Source: PoT sp049331405
GTDB taxonomy: Bacteria; Planctomycetota; Planctomycetia; Isosphaerales; Isosphaeraceae
Reading direction: 5' to 3'
Length of the DNA stretch: 64,000 nucleotides
Assembly (NCBI RefSeq): GCF_049331405.1
Contig: NZ_CP186274.1
Location: 1,922,001 to 1,986,000, forward strand
This document shows positions 1 to 9,673 of the stretch, in pieces. The stretch's first letter is position 1. Each line of letters begins with the position of its first letter. The position numbers and the translations under genes are program-made. The notes below the pieces were generated by a model. The model did no database searches, was not told the DNA's origin, and saw only the letters and a list, made by a program, of their open reading frames with translations.

Positions 1-618
1 AGTATCGGCTCATCCGAGCCACGTTGGATTGAATCGGTTCTCAGGTCCTGGTTCGTATGCCGGTTGAAAGTTGGCGTTTGCGTGCGGGATCGGATCTCGC
101 CAATGGACATCTCCGGGGGCGCTGAAAGAACTCCCAAACTCGCAAGGTTTTCGAGGGAGGCGCCCTACATGCCACGCACTCGAGGCCTTGGGGCATAAGT
201 ACATTGGCGATCGGCCTCTGCCCATCGGCGAGACTGTTGGCTTGGGCCACGACTTTCGGGACGATGCGACCCTCGAGATCCACCGAATCCGCGGCCCCGA
301 TGCCAGGTGTGGCTTCACGCCTTATCGCCCGTCGATCCAACCTTCCGCGTCCATCGACGCGATATGTACTCGCCTGGAAGCCTTCTCACCCCAGCTGCCC
401 CGGCCTTGCCCTCGGGCAGAATTTCGCTCGTCGTTCGGCTCACATCCGAGGGCACATCATCCCGCGTTTACGGCGACTTGCGGAGATTCGCTCGCCCAGA
501 GCGAACATGTATGGCTTTGATATTTCAACAGTTTGTACAGGAAGCGAGGGCGAAACAGTTCAAGTGGTATAACGCTTGCTTGACCTGAGCGAAATGAAGG
601 ACGAAGCTATTTGGTATA
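1..618. other. No supportable gene
   Basis: Several overlapping open frames exist on both strands, but none shows a recognisable domain, a ribosome-binding site with a start, or a convincing residue pattern. The stretch is somewhat less GC-rich near 500-620, just before the first plausible gene. It may contain remnants of decayed genes. Confidence 0.5.
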
Positions 619-663
619 GTGGGCAATCCGGCGGTCCCGCAGTCGAGGTATGGGGAGGGCGGC

Positions 664-1110
664 GTGAAAGAGTTCCGCAAGCGAATCGACGAGTTGAAAA
701 ACCTCAAGGACGGCTGGAACGCCGGCGATGGGGTTGCCTTCGACCCCGAGGGGCTCGACTGGCTCGCCGAGATGATGAAGTCGGTCTGGGATTTCAAGAT
801 GCTGGCCCCTCGCGTCAGCCCGACCCCGGCAGGACACGTCCTGCTCGAGTGGACTTTCCACCGCGTCAACCTCTCCCTCGACCTCGACCTCTCCACGAAG
901 GCAGGCGAGTGGTGTGCCATCGACCTCGACTCTCCCACCAACGCGGGAGACGCCGAAACGCTGGACCTCCGCAGCCGGATCCAGTGGGTCAGGTTGCAGG
1001 TCACGACCGTAGCCTGGATGGACCGCGCCGAGGAGGCGAACGCCGAACGCAAGGCCCAGGGGACGAAGTTGGCGGAATCACCCTCTAACGATATGAATGA
1101 CGTTAAATGA
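664..1110 (+). CDS. Hypothetical protein, 148 aa
   Basis: I do not recognise a named family. The GTG at 664 is preferred over an in-frame ATG at 619 because GGAGGGC lies a few bases upstream of it. The N-terminus reads RIDELKNLKDGWNAGDG, a pattern I associate with short uncharacterised proteins in planctomycete accessory regions (from memory). The rest is a mixed alpha/beta sequence with a central aromatic stretch (LLEWTFHRVNLSL), no signal peptide and no membrane segment, and a charged C-terminus. It stands alone with no operon partner. Coding potential looks real: residue composition is balanced and the opposite strand gives implausible protein. Confidence 0.55.
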   Translation: MKEFRKRIDELKNLKDGWNAGDGVAFDPEGLDWLAEMMKSVWDFKMLAPRVSPTPAGHVLLEWTFHRVNLSLDLDLSTKAGEWCAIDLDSPTNAGDAETLDLRSRIQWVRLQVTTVAWMDRAEEANAERKAQGTKLAESPSNDMNDVK

Positions 1111-1946
1111 GCGATGTGAAATTCGATCGCGATCGCCAGGCCGCTCTGCGACGACGTGCATCCAGGAAGCGTGGTGTTATCCTATTATGAAATATTCGGC
1201 AATTTTTTTGTGTGATGATCACGCCGTGGATTTGACCGAGAGATCACTCGAAACCATCCTATTGATCATTCTCGAAGCAAGATGAGCCTTCTACACTTCG
1301 GACGAAATATCGCCCACAACCATTGAGAATCTGTTTGACGTCGCCTCGTCATCCTTGGAAGGCCGAAACGTCCACGACACCAATCGCCTCGTTCCCCTCG
1401 GGTTCGCCGGCCAAAGGCCTTGGGCTCGCCCCGGTCGGTTCGGAAGATGTCGAGGGCAGGGCACCCGCCCGAGGTCCGTTCACGCCGCCGGGGTGGTTGC
1501 TCCGGGCGACAGGGTGAAGCCGCGTCTAGCCGGCCTCTGGCCCGAAGATTCGACCTGATACGCCGCAACGATTCCTTGACGCTCCCAACTCTCCCTCCTT
1601 CGACAATCCCTTCGACGTAAGCTCGCGTTTCCCCTCCCTTCAACGATCGGATCAGGAGGACAAGCGAGGGCGGCGAAACGTCGGCGCACAAGACGTAGGT
1701 CCAGGGTGACTTCCCATCTTGCCAGGTTTCGCCAGGGGTTCTGTCGGAGCCTATTATGCCGGCGCGATGGAACGGCCTTATCACCGACGCCACGGGCGGC
1801 ATGGGCTTTGCATCAATATATCCATTGCGATTTTTCCTTGAAACGCCCGAACCGCGCCCTGTTCACCTGCCCGACGGTGGAGGCCTTCCCCTGACTGCGG
1901 CGGGGCGACCACACGCGGCGATGACGGTATCCGAAAGGACCGACCG
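1111..1946. other. Non-coding or decayed stretch
   Basis: No gene can be supported. A minus-strand frame at 1266-1802 has a partly protein-like segment around VLCADVSPPSLVLLIRSLKG, but it has no domain I recognise and becomes arginine-rich and implausible downstream. It may be a gene remnant. A small AT-rich patch lies at about 1180-1220. Confidence 0.4.
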
Positions 1947-2339
1947 ATGAACATCGTGCAACAATCGGGATGGCGGAAGACCGATCCGGGTGGGGGCTCC
2001 GACTTGCGAGCCCTCGACCGCTTCGAGGATGAGGGCGGTCGCGGGCCGGAAGACACGCGCGACCAGAGACGAGCCGTTCCCCCGTCCGCAGCCCCGGTCG
2101 GGGACGTCGCCGATCCGGGACGGGTCAGCGTGACTCCGGGCTCCATGGCCGGAACGTTCCAGGTCCATCATGGCGACATCCCCGAGCTTCACGCCGAAGG
2201 GGCCACGCCGCGGGAGGCCGCCGTTAATCTGGCCCAGAACCTGGCCCGGGAGATCGAGGACATGGCGGATCACTACCATCGCGGACTGTTCGGGAGGATT
2301 CTCGCCGACGTCCGGGCCTTCGTCGAACGGAAGCCCTGA
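1947..2339 (+). CDS. Hypothetical protein with HicB-like C-terminal segment
   Basis: The last 65 residues look like a small antitoxin-type fold: GTFQVHHGDIPELHAEGATP is followed by REAAVNLAQNLAREIEDM, reminiscent of the HicB pattern of a beta hairpin, an EGxTPxEA turn and a helix. This is inference from pattern only. The first 65 residues are polar and low in complexity and may not be translated. An in-frame ATG at 2146 would give just the C-terminal unit. No HicA-like toxin is visible next to it, so a toxin-antitoxin role is not supported. The next gene starts about 200 bases downstream on the same strand. Confidence 0.4.
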   Translation: MNIVQQSGWRKTDPGGGSDLRALDRFEDEGGRGPEDTRDQRRAVPPSAAPVGDVADPGRVSVTPGSMAGTFQVHHGDIPELHAEGATPREAAVNLAQNLAREIEDMADHYHRGLFGRILADVRAFVERKP

Positions 2340-2545
2340 CCGGCCACTTCGGGCGAGGCTCCACATAGCATCTCGGCCGCGGCGAGCACCACGGCGTATC
2401 CGGCCGTCACGACATCGTCTACATCCTGTGGCCGGGCGACCAGCGGCCGGACCCGATCGAGACGAATCGGGCGGGTCGCACGCCGGGGCGATCAAATGAC
2501 GGATCAAGGCAGGCTGATCTCAGGGCAATCTGGGGGACAGGCGCA

Positions 2546-2875
2546 ATGTCGGACAAATCAGGACTGATGCCCGGGGAATATATCGACAGGCCGGAACCAC
2601 CCTTCGTGCAACTCAAGGTCAAGGACCTGGAGCCCGAGCACGGCGAGCGCTTCATCGGGGTCGGTGACGTCGCGGTGGACGTGGACCGGGTGTGCTGGGT
2701 CTGGCTCGACGCTCCGGTCTTCGGGAGCGACTTTCAGGACGTTGCCCCCATCATCCTCCGGCGGGCCCGAGACGCCGGATACGAGATTCAGATGGGAGGG
2801 CTACCGGAAGAGTCGAATTTCACGCTCATCCCGTCCCCGGACGTCTCCACCTGGGTTCGCGCCAGGGTGGTCTGA
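2546..2875 (+). CDS. Hypothetical protein, 109 aa
   Basis: The product is a small acidic soluble protein that I cannot assign. It has an N-terminal proline-rich stretch, a central VAVDVDRVCWVWLDAPVFG segment and a C-terminal helix followed by a strand. There is no signal peptide, cysteine pair or membrane helix. It lies on the same strand as the preceding short gene and about 200 bases before the GH13-like gene. Balanced amino-acid use and a clean reading frame argue that it is translated. Confidence 0.5.
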   Translation: MSDKSGLMPGEYIDRPEPPFVQLKVKDLEPEHGERFIGVGDVAVDVDRVCWVWLDAPVFGSDFQDVAPIILRRARDAGYEIQMGGLPEESNFTLIPSPDVSTWVRARVV

Positions 2876-3076
2876 GTTCAGGGGGCGGAGGAGGGCCTTC
2901 GAGTCATGCAAGCCACCGCCGTCGACTGACGCACCTCACCGGATTGCTGCCTTCCCGCGGGATTCGGCCGGTGCTTCGCGACGGAATGGGGACCCGATCT
3001 CGGGATGATACCCATTTTTTGATGATCTGGACTGTTCGTTGCATTTCCGATTCTCGTCCCGCCAATGGAGTCCGCG

Positions 3077-4444
3077 ATGGTCGTCCCCTGGGCCCCTGCG
3101 TCGCGTTTCACTCCCGCGGGTGATACACGCCGATGGGAGGACGACGTCGTCTATGCCATCATTATCGAGAAATTCTCCGATGGAGACGCTTCGAACAATG
3201 ATATGAAAGAGTCTTATGGTGGCGATCGAGGCCGCTATGAGGGAGGTTACTGGGGGGGCGACCTCAAGGGCGTCATCGACAAGCTCGACGACCTGGCGGA
3301 CCTGGGGATCACCGCGATCTTGCTCTATCCCGTCGTGCAGAACGATGAGAGGCCGATCGGGAAATTCTTGCCGACCGGCTATCGACCGAAAGACTATGAA
3401 CACGTCGACAGGAACTTCGGCGATATCTCGACCCTGCGCTCGCTCGTCGACGCGGCCCACGCCCGCGGGTTGCGAGTGATCATCGACATGCCGATCACCC
3501 TGCCCGGGTTCGAGCATCCGTTCCTCGCCGACCCCGCCAAGAAAAGTTGGTTCGGCCCCCCGACCGAGTACGGAGTGCCTCGCTGGAAGGTCGAGAACCC
3601 GGAGGTCGCCGACTACCTGATCGGCGTCTGCAAGCGATGGAAGGAGCGATCGGGGTGCGATGGCTTTCGCATCGACTCGGCGCACCTCCAGCCGGTCTCC
3701 TTCTGGAAGCGTTTCGTCGCCGAGCTGAAGGCCGCCCCGCCGGAGGGGATGTTCCTGATTCTGCCGGAGCTCACGATCAACCCCCGGGAGATCGGCGTAT
3801 TCGTGGCCGAGGCCGGCTTCGACGGGGCTTACGACTTCAGCGCCCTGAGGCTCCGCGAGGTCTTCGGCCAGGGCGAGGATGTGGGGCTGCTCTCGTTCAT
3901 CGCCCGCGAGGCGAAGCAGTTCTATCCCGCGCCGCGCACCATGATGGCCGCGATCGACAATTACGAGAAGGCCTTTGCGTCGACGGCGAAGGTGCCGAAG
4001 GTGGCGCGGACTCGGCTCTCCCTCACGTACATCCTCACGATCGATCGCGTCCCGCTCCTCTACGCCGGCAACGAACTCGGGATCGCGTTCCGCGACGTGG
4101 GCAGGGCGTTTCCCGTCGATCGGCAGGATTCCCCCTTCTTGAAGGAAGTGAAAGCACTCATCTCGCTCCGCAAGCGCGAGCCCGCGTTGCGGCGAGGCGA
4201 CTTCACCGAGTTGGTGGCCCGCGACTCGGTTTATGCGTTCCTACGGAGCTTGGACGAGCAGCGCATCCTCGTCGTGCTCAACAGCTCGGACCGACCACGT
4301 GAGTTCGCCATGCCGATCGGCGATCGCAAGTGGAGGGACTACCGGCTGGAGGATCCGATCGCCGGGGAGGTCGTCAAGTCTGACGGCAGCGAGGCGGCGA
4401 TGACGCTGGAGCCCTTCGGATCGCGGATCGTGAAGATGGGGTGA
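3077..4444 (+). CDS. GH13-like alpha-amylase family protein
   Basis: The protein has the (beta/alpha)8 layout of glycoside hydrolase family 13, which acts on alpha-glucans or related glucosides. It opens with VVYAIIIEKFSDGD and contains the nucleophile motif GFRIDSAHL (Asp about residue 200), the acid/base strand ILPELTIN (Glu about 231) and a third Asp in AAIDNYEKAF (about 294). A beta-sandwich-like C-terminal domain follows. Two motifs diverge: region I reads IIDMPITLPG instead of the usual DxVxNH, and region IV has DNYE where DNHD is normal, so loss of the two conserved histidines may mean altered or lost activity. The start at 3077 is chosen because GGAG lies 6 bases upstream; an ATG at 3065 is also possible. 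There is no signal peptide, so it is likely cytoplasmic. It is a single gene with no glycogen genes beside it. Confidence 0.75.
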   Translation: MVVPWAPASRFTPAGDTRRWEDDVVYAIIIEKFSDGDASNNDMKESYGGDRGRYEGGYWGGDLKGVIDKLDDLADLGITAILLYPVVQNDERPIGKFLPTGYRPKDYEHVDRNFGDISTLRSLVDAAHARGLRVIIDMPITLPGFEHPFLADPAKKSWFGPPTEYGVPRWKVENPEVADYLIGVCKRWKERSGCDGFRIDSAHLQPVSFWKRFVAELKAAPPEGMFLILPELTINPREIGVFVAEAGFDGAYDFSALRLREVFGQGEDVGLLSFIAREAKQFYPAPRTMMAAIDNYEKAFASTAKVPKVARTRLSLTYILTIDRVPLLYAGNELGIAFRDVGRAFPVDRQDSPFLKEVKALISLRKREPALRRGDFTELVARDSVYAFLRSLDEQRILVVLNSSDRPREFAMPIGDRKWRDYRLEDPIAGEVVKSDGSEAAMTLEPFGSRIVKMG

Positions 4445-4573
4445 AGTTGAGTCGAGCTCGGAGCAGGGCCGACGTCATTATCGGGAACGTCCTTGTATGC
4501 CGAGGGAGCAGGGGACACTCGCAGACGCTACCGTGCCGGACTTAGGGAGGGGCGAGGGTGGTCCGAAGTCCGC

Positions 4574-5800
4574 TCACGGGCCGGTGCCCGTCGGGGCGGC
4601 GGGTTCGAGGAGTCGTTGAATCTCGTCCCGGAGTCGTTCCGCCAGAATCCGGCGGACGGCCTGTGCGTCCCGGAGGTAATCCGGGATCGAGCGTCCGAGA
4701 TCGATGGGCTCGCCGATCCGGATGAAGAGATCCCGCCCGGCCAGTTGCCGGGGCCGTTTGGTCCCGTACACTTCCCGCTCCAGCTTGATGACCGTCTCCG
4801 CCAGCCGCTCCTGAGACGGGTCTCCTTCCGTATATTGGGGCTGCCAGCCCGCCATCTTGGCCACACTCTCCGAACTGGCGAGGTCCGTGCGGGCCTGCTC
4901 CCGATCCTGGGCGCCGGAAGATCCACTCCGGGTCAGAAGGGCCCGCAGGCGGGAGCTGAGACGCCAGGCCCGATCCATCGTCAGGGCCTGGGGGCTGGCG
5001 GCGGCCCCGGCGTACCGCGCCTCGGCCTGCGAGAGGATGGCCTGGCGGACCTCCTGCACTCGCTCGCCCAGGTCGGTCAGTCGGTCGGCGGCGGGTCTCA
5101 GGTGATGGGCCAGTTCTTGGCGACGGAGCAGGTCCGCCATGATCTGGCTCAACCTTTGCTGGAGGGAGAGGCCTGCGATGCGAATGTCCAGGTATTGCTC
5201 CATGACGCGGGTCCGTCGCTCCAGGATGGGGATGATGGGTCTGCGATAGCGGTACTTGAAGGCCACGGGGACGAGGTAGGCCGTCCAGTCCGCCCGGGCC
5301 TTCCGCGCCTCGACCACGGCCTGCATTCCGATGTCGACGGCCCCGCTCTTGAACGGCTGCACCAGGTCGTTGAGGTAGTAGATCTCGCCTTCAGGGAAGA
5401 TGACGAGCACCTCCCGCCCTCGCATCACCACCTCGACGGCATAGCGCTTCGCCTCCTCGTTGTGCGGCCCGCCGCGCTCCACGGAGAACGCCCCGAGCCG
5501 TTGGAGCCACCAGCCCGCGACCCCGTACCCCTCGTCGAAGGCCTCGCGGTTCATCATGAAGAGAAACCGACGGCCCGAGCGGCGGGCCAGATCCAGGCAA
5601 GCCTTGAAGTCGGTCTCGTCGGCGTGGTTGGGGGTGAGTACGATCCCCGCCCCCTGAGGCAGTGCCATAAGCACGGCCAGATCGTGAGGGTCGAGGTGGA
5701 GTCGATTGCGCCGCGCAAGATCGAATCGGAGGAAGGTCTGGACGGCCCGGATGACCCACCCCCAGGGCTTGGCCGGTCGAAAGCTCGGGCCCTCCGACAT
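4574..5800 (-). CDS. PlsC-like 1-acylglycerol-phosphate acyltransferase family protein
   Basis: This belongs to the PlsC acyltransferase superfamily, which transfers acyl chains to lysophosphatidate or other acceptors at the membrane. The catalytic H-x4-D motif is visible as NHADETD near residue 58. A second block (FLFMMNREAFDE) and the FPEGEIYY block near residue 145 follow. At about 408 aa it is longer than the usual 240-260 aa. The extra C-terminal half is helical and arginine/glutamate-rich, with a late LFIRIGEPIDLG strand, so substrate specificity is uncertain. No long transmembrane helix is obvious. It is convergent with the GH13-like gene and is not in an operon. Confidence 0.8.
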   Translation of the reverse strand: MSEGPSFRPAKPWGWVIRAVQTFLRFDLARRNRLHLDPHDLAVLMALPQGAGIVLTPNHADETDFKACLDLARRSGRRFLFMMNREAFDEGYGVAGWWLQRLGAFSVERGGPHNEEAKRYAVEVVMRGREVLVIFPEGEIYYLNDLVQPFKSGAVDIGMQAVVEARKARADWTAYLVPVAFKYRYRRPIIPILERRTRVMEQYLDIRIAGLSLQQRLSQIMADLLRRQELAHHLRPAADRLTDLGERVQEVRQAILSQAEARYAGAAASPQALTMDRAWRLSSRLRALLTRSGSSGAQDREQARTDLASSESVAKMAGWQPQYTEGDPSQERLAETVIKLEREVYGTKRPRQLAGRDLFIRIGEPIDLGRSIPDYLRDAQAVRRILAERLRDEIQRLLEPAAPTGTGP

Positions 5801-5811
5801 GGCTCCTCCAG

Positions 5812-6500
5812 ATGCTCCTCGGCGTCAGACCCGCATCCAATGGTGCGGCGAGTCCCTCCTCGCGAGGGCCATCGTGGACGGACAATCCGGGATTTCAGGC
5901 CAGGATCGAGGAGCCCACCCGCGACGGACCTGACCGCCTTGACCCCACCATCCTGGGCGGCGATCAGGCCGACCGCCTGCCCGCACCTCTAACGCATCGA
6001 GAACACGGGCCGATGGCACAGTCCCGATTGATCAGATGCATATTGAATGCCCGAGACTTCATCATCCGTGATCGTCGCTCAGGGATGCAACAGAACGGGG
6101 AGCCGCACGCCGAAACCTTGAATCCGCGAGTGATCGTGGCCGACGCGCGGATTTCCCTCGGCTACATGCATAGCGGGAATCCGATCATGGGCCCGATCGA
6201 CGCCAGCGTCAAAATCGCCCTGAATGAGGCCCGGCTTCGACAGGATGGCACCTGGGGACATTTCCACGAGATCGGCCACAACCATCAGCACGGCGACTGG
6301 ACCTTCGACGGCATGGGGGGAGTGACCAACAACCTGATCGTACTCACCAACTTCGACGAGGTCCTCGGCCTCCGGTTCGACTCGGGCCACGAGAACATCC
6401 GCGATCGCGATCTGCGGAATCGGCGCATCCGCGAGTTCATGGGCAAGGGCTCTCCGTTCCAGGAATGGAAGTCCGACCCGTCCTCGCCCTGATGATGTGA
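5812..6500 (+). pseudogene. M60-type metallopeptidase remnant
   Basis: The frame carries the core of an M60 (enhancin-like) gluzincin: GYMHSGNPIM, then the zinc motif HEIGHNHQ, then GDWTF and VTNNL. Family members normally have an N-terminal region of several hundred residues; here it is absent and the sequence before MAQSRLIR is not protein-like. The conserved Glu that follows DWTF in the family (usually GTGEVT) is replaced by Gly (GMGGVT). After EWKSDP the frame ends at once. Shifting by one base at about 6479 gives LALMM before another stop, which matches how family members continue from memory. The gene therefore looks truncated at both ends, frameshifted and inactive. Confidence 0.7.
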
Positions 6501-6898
6501 CGACGACATTCGCTTGTGGGATGATATCCGTGAATCGAAGTTGAATCGTGACTCGTGTCGCGAGGTGTCGGGCTATGGAACGCATGCCGTTCGAGTGGCC
6601 GAAGGCGAGGATACGCTCAGGGCTTCTTAAATATGGCTACCCGCGTTGTCCAAGAGCGCCGATCGGCGCTCTTGGACAACGCACCCGAACACGAAAGCAT
6701 CGGGAGCGTCGGCTCGCATCGATCGGGAAGGGCTGGCCATCCGAAGGGGCGTGGAGAGAGGGACCTGATCCATCGCCCAATACAATGCAGAGACCTGGGA
6801 CCGAACGAACTTGTCGCGGACGGGCGGAGGGTTGATGATAGGGCTCGGCGGCTCCCCACGGGTCAGAGAATCATCCATCCCAATACAGCGAAGCGCTC
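6501..6898. other. Intergenic stretch with a palindrome
   Basis: No gene is supported between the M60 remnant and the histidine kinase. The only notable structure is the 36-bp perfect palindrome annotated separately. Short open frames here arise from the palindrome and GC-rich flanks. Confidence 0.5.
6645..6680. repeat. 36-bp perfect palindrome, copy 1 of a dispersed family
   Basis: The half-site GTTGTCCAAGAGCGCCGA is followed immediately by its exact reverse complement. The central 22-24 bases recur at 16847 and, imperfectly, at 19121. There is no T-run on either side, so it is not a typical intrinsic terminator. Confidence 0.8.
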
Positions 6899-8878
6899 AT
6901 GACGAACTCGACCGCGAAGGCAGGGGGCGATTCATCGGACCCTAAACCCACTTCCTGGTATCAGGTCACACTCGCCGCCATCGGGGACGCGGTCCTGACC
7001 ACAGATCCCATCGGCCTCATCACCTACATGAACCCCGTCGCCGAGTCGCTCACGGGATGGTCGGCGACGGACGCCATCGGGAAGCCCCTTGAGGCCGTCT
7101 TCCGCATCGTCAACGAGGAGACACGCAGGCCCGCCGAACAGCCGGTGAGGAAGGTCATCGACACCGGGGTCGTCCGCGGGCTCGCCAATCACACGCTGCT
7201 CATCGCCAGGGACGGGAGCGAACTCCCCATCGACGACAGCGCCGCACCGGTCTGGGGCGAGGCGGGTGAGCTTGTCGGCGTCGTCATGATCTTCCGCGAC
7301 ATCACGGAACGCAGGCGGGGCGAGCACCTCGTCGCCCTGGCCAGGGAGTTCGCCGAGGGCATCGTGACCACGGTGCGGGAGCCGATGCTCGTCCTGAACG
7401 CCGACCTCCACGTCAGGTCGGCGAATCGCTCCTTCTACGAGACGTTCCAGGTCCAGCCCTCCCAGACCGAAGGGCGGTTCGTCTACGAACTCGGCGACGG
7501 CCAGTGGAACATCCCAGCCCTCAAGGTGTTGCTCGAGGAGATCGTCCCGAATAACAGCACCTTCGACGATTTCGAGGTCGAGCACGATTTCGAGTCGATC
7601 GGCCCCAGGACGATGTTGCTCAACGCCCGCCGCTTCCCGCCCGAGGGGAAGTGGGACCTGATCCTCCTGGCCATCGCGGACATCACCGAACGCAAGCGGT
7701 TCGAGATGGAGCGTGAAGGCCTCCTGCGAGATGCCAGGGAGGCACGAGCCTTGGCCGAGGCGGATGCGTCCAAGCTCGCCGAGGCCGACCGGCACAAGAA
7801 CCAGTTCCTGACCATGCTCGCCCACGAGCTCAGGAACCCCCTCGCCGCCGTCCGGAACGCGGTGGAAGTCGCCACCCGCTCGGGGTCGAAGGAGGACCTC
7901 GAATGGAGCCGGGACGTCACGGCCCGCCAGGTCGGCAACTTCGCCCACCTCATCAATGACCTCCTGGACGTCGCGAGAGTCACCGAGGGCAAGATCCTGC
8001 TGCGCAAGGAACTCTTCGACCCGGCCCTGGTCATACGCCACGCCATCGAGGCGGTGAAGCCGATCGTCGCCCAGCGGAAGCACGAGCTGCTCCTCTCGTT
8101 CACGTCGCCCGACCTGAAGCTCGAGGCCGACTCGACGCGGCTCGAGCAGATCCTCGTCAACCTCCTCACGAACGCCGCGAAGTACACGCCGACCGGGGGC
8201 CGCATCCAGCTCATCGTCGGAGTCGAGGGGAAGGATGTTGTCTTCCGGGTCAGGGACAACGGACTCGGCATCCTGCCCGAACTGCTCCCGAGGATGTTCG
8301 ACCTCTTCGCCCAGGGAGATCGCTCGCTCGACCGCTCCGAGGGAGGGCTCGGGATCGGGCTCACCCTCGTCCGCTCGCTGGCGGAACTCCACGGCGGCAC
8401 CGTCACCGCGTCGAGCGACGGCCCGGGCAAGGGGAGCGAGTTCGTCGTCCGGCTCCCCGCCGCGGAGGCCCGGGCCGAGGCGGAAAACGCCGGGACGAAG
8501 GCGGCCGAGGCGACGACGCAAAGCCACCGGATCCTCGTCGTCGACGACAACGTGGACACGGCGACCGGTATGGCCCGACTCCTCAGGTTCTCAGGCCATG
8601 AGGTCTGGGTGGCCCACAGCGGCGAGGAGGCCCTCGAGGTCGCCCGCGAGCATCGGCCCGAAGTGATGCTCCTCGACCTCGGCCTGCCCGGCATGGACGG
8701 CTACGAGCTGGCCACGGCGATCCGGGGAGAGGGATGGAGCAAGGACTCGGTCCTGATCGCCGTCTCCGGCTATGGCGATGACCTGGCGCGAGACCGCTCG
8801 AGGGCGGCGGGGTTCCATCACCACCTCGTGAAGCCGGTCAACTTCGACACCATCCTCGCCATGATCGGCGGACCCTAA
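6899..8878 (+). CDS. PAS-domain hybrid histidine kinase with C-terminal receiver
   Basis: This is a cytoplasmic sensor kinase of two-component signalling. A PAS domain with PAC (about residues 20-140, ending MIFRDITERRRGEHL) is followed by a second PAS-like domain (about 145-285, ending AIADITERKRF). A HisKA domain carries the phospho-acceptor in AHELRNP (His309). The HATPase has an N box (LVNLLTNAAKYTP), a G1 box (VRDNGLGI) and a G2 box (GIGLTLVRSLAELHGG). A receiver domain (about 540-655) follows, with the acidic pair VVDDN and the acceptor Asp593 in LLDLGLPG. No membrane segment is present, so the signal is probably intracellular. No HPt or output regulator lies next to it. The downstream EAL protein is a possible but unproven partner. 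Confidence 0.93.
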   Translation: MTNSTAKAGGDSSDPKPTSWYQVTLAAIGDAVLTTDPIGLITYMNPVAESLTGWSATDAIGKPLEAVFRIVNEETRRPAEQPVRKVIDTGVVRGLANHTLLIARDGSELPIDDSAAPVWGEAGELVGVVMIFRDITERRRGEHLVALAREFAEGIVTTVREPMLVLNADLHVRSANRSFYETFQVQPSQTEGRFVYELGDGQWNIPALKVLLEEIVPNNSTFDDFEVEHDFESIGPRTMLLNARRFPPEGKWDLILLAIADITERKRFEMEREGLLRDAREARALAEADASKLAEADRHKNQFLTMLAHELRNPLAAVRNAVEVATRSGSKEDLEWSRDVTARQVGNFAHLINDLLDVARVTEGKILLRKELFDPALVIRHAIEAVKPIVAQRKHELLLSFTSPDLKLEADSTRLEQILVNLLTNAAKYTPTGGRIQLIVGVEGKDVVFRVRDNGLGILPELLPRMFDLFAQGDRSLDRSEGGLGIGLTLVRSLAELHGGTVTASSDGPGKGSEFVVRLPAAEARAEAENAGTKAAEATTQSHRILVVDDNVDTATGMARLLRFSGHEVWVAHSGEEALEVAREHRPEVMLLDLGLPGMDGYELATAIRGEGWSKDSVLIAVSGYGDDLARDRSRAAGFHHHLVKPVNFDTILAMIGGP

Positions 8879-9134
8879 AACGTCTTGCCGGATTGCAAGG
8901 GGAAGAAAAGAACGGAGGAAGCTCAACAATCGGGGGCATGATCGGCGTCGTCTGGACAGCTGAAATGGACCATTGGTCACACTCATCAGGAAGAGTCGAC
9001 ATGGCGGGGAGGCGTTTCCAGATCACCCTGGCGGACTTGCAGGACGCCGAGCGTTGGTCACCGAACCTAAGTTGTTCGGGTATGCCTCAAGTTGTTAGAG
9101 GCGACGGACGCGCCGTCCGGGACGCCTCCGAGGA
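8879..9134. other. Unassigned stretch
   Basis: An ATG at 9001 opens a 56-residue frame (MAGRRFQITLADLQDAERW at its start), but the sequence soon becomes uninformative. It may be a remnant. No other structure is seen. Confidence 0.35.
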
Positions 9135-9359
9135 TTGGGGATCACGCATGAACAGAAGGGCGAGAGGGTAGGACGGTGCCGCCTCACGCTCACGAGCAAC
9201 GACGCCGATTACGCCGAGAGGCCCATCGCCTCTGAGATGGTCGACGTCTCGAGGGCATTCAGGCAGACCCACGGCGGCGATATTTACGACGTGGCCCAGA
9301 CCATGTCCGACTGCCCGGACTTCATCTTCCGGCGTGAGTGGCTCGACCCGCGGGGCTGA
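9135..9359 (+). CDS. Possible short hypothetical protein or gene remnant, 74 aa
   Basis: The C-terminal 50 residues (for example MVDVSRAFRQTHGGDIYDVA) look like real protein: they are acidic and balanced. I recognise no family. The N-terminus is arginine-rich and weak, and no clear ribosome-binding site precedes the start, so this may be the tail of a decayed gene. It sits alone between the hybrid kinase and the EAL gene. Confidence 0.3.
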   Translation: MGITHEQKGERVGRCRLTLTSNDADYAERPIASEMVDVSRAFRQTHGGDIYDVAQTMSDCPDFIFRREWLDPRG

Positions 9360-9673
9360 CTGCACATCCGGGCCATGCGGGCGGTGGGGATGCCGTAGGG
9401 AACGAGGTCGCGATGAGGTTTGTGGCTAGATTTCCCGCCCTGGGGCTGCCGCCGTATCGTGCTCATGCGACAGATCTTTCGCCCTTGACATCGAAGCTCC
9501 TGCCGCCTCCCCGACTCGACTTGACCGCAGAGCTGGGGACGACGACAATTGTCTTCTTGCATCTTGCCCGCCCCGCATTATTCCTCCCCCCCCGCTCCTC
9601 TGAGATGCTGGAGCTTCTCAGCCCGAGTTGACGACGTTGTCCTCGGACCTTCCCAGACGATAGTCCAGCCGGC
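9360..9673. other. Intergenic stretch upstream of the EAL gene
   Basis: No convincing open frame is seen. It probably holds the promoter and leader of the EAL gene, but no clear -35/-10 pair can be pointed to. Confidence 0.35.

Noticed and set aside
1266..1802. Minus-strand frame of 178 residues as a gene
   Set aside because: Only a short stretch looks like protein; no domain, no ribosome-binding site and implausible Arg-rich remainder.
4592..4603. Twelve bases (CGGGGCGGCGGG) identical to the start of the tRNA-Pro gene, considered as a distal att site
   Set aside because: The match stops at 12 GC-rich bases and lies inside the acyltransferase coding sequence; chance is sufficient in this base composition.
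4493..5992. A plus-strand open frame of 499 residues opposite the acyltransferase
   Set aside because: It lacks domains and covers the well-supported acyltransferase gene in antisense.
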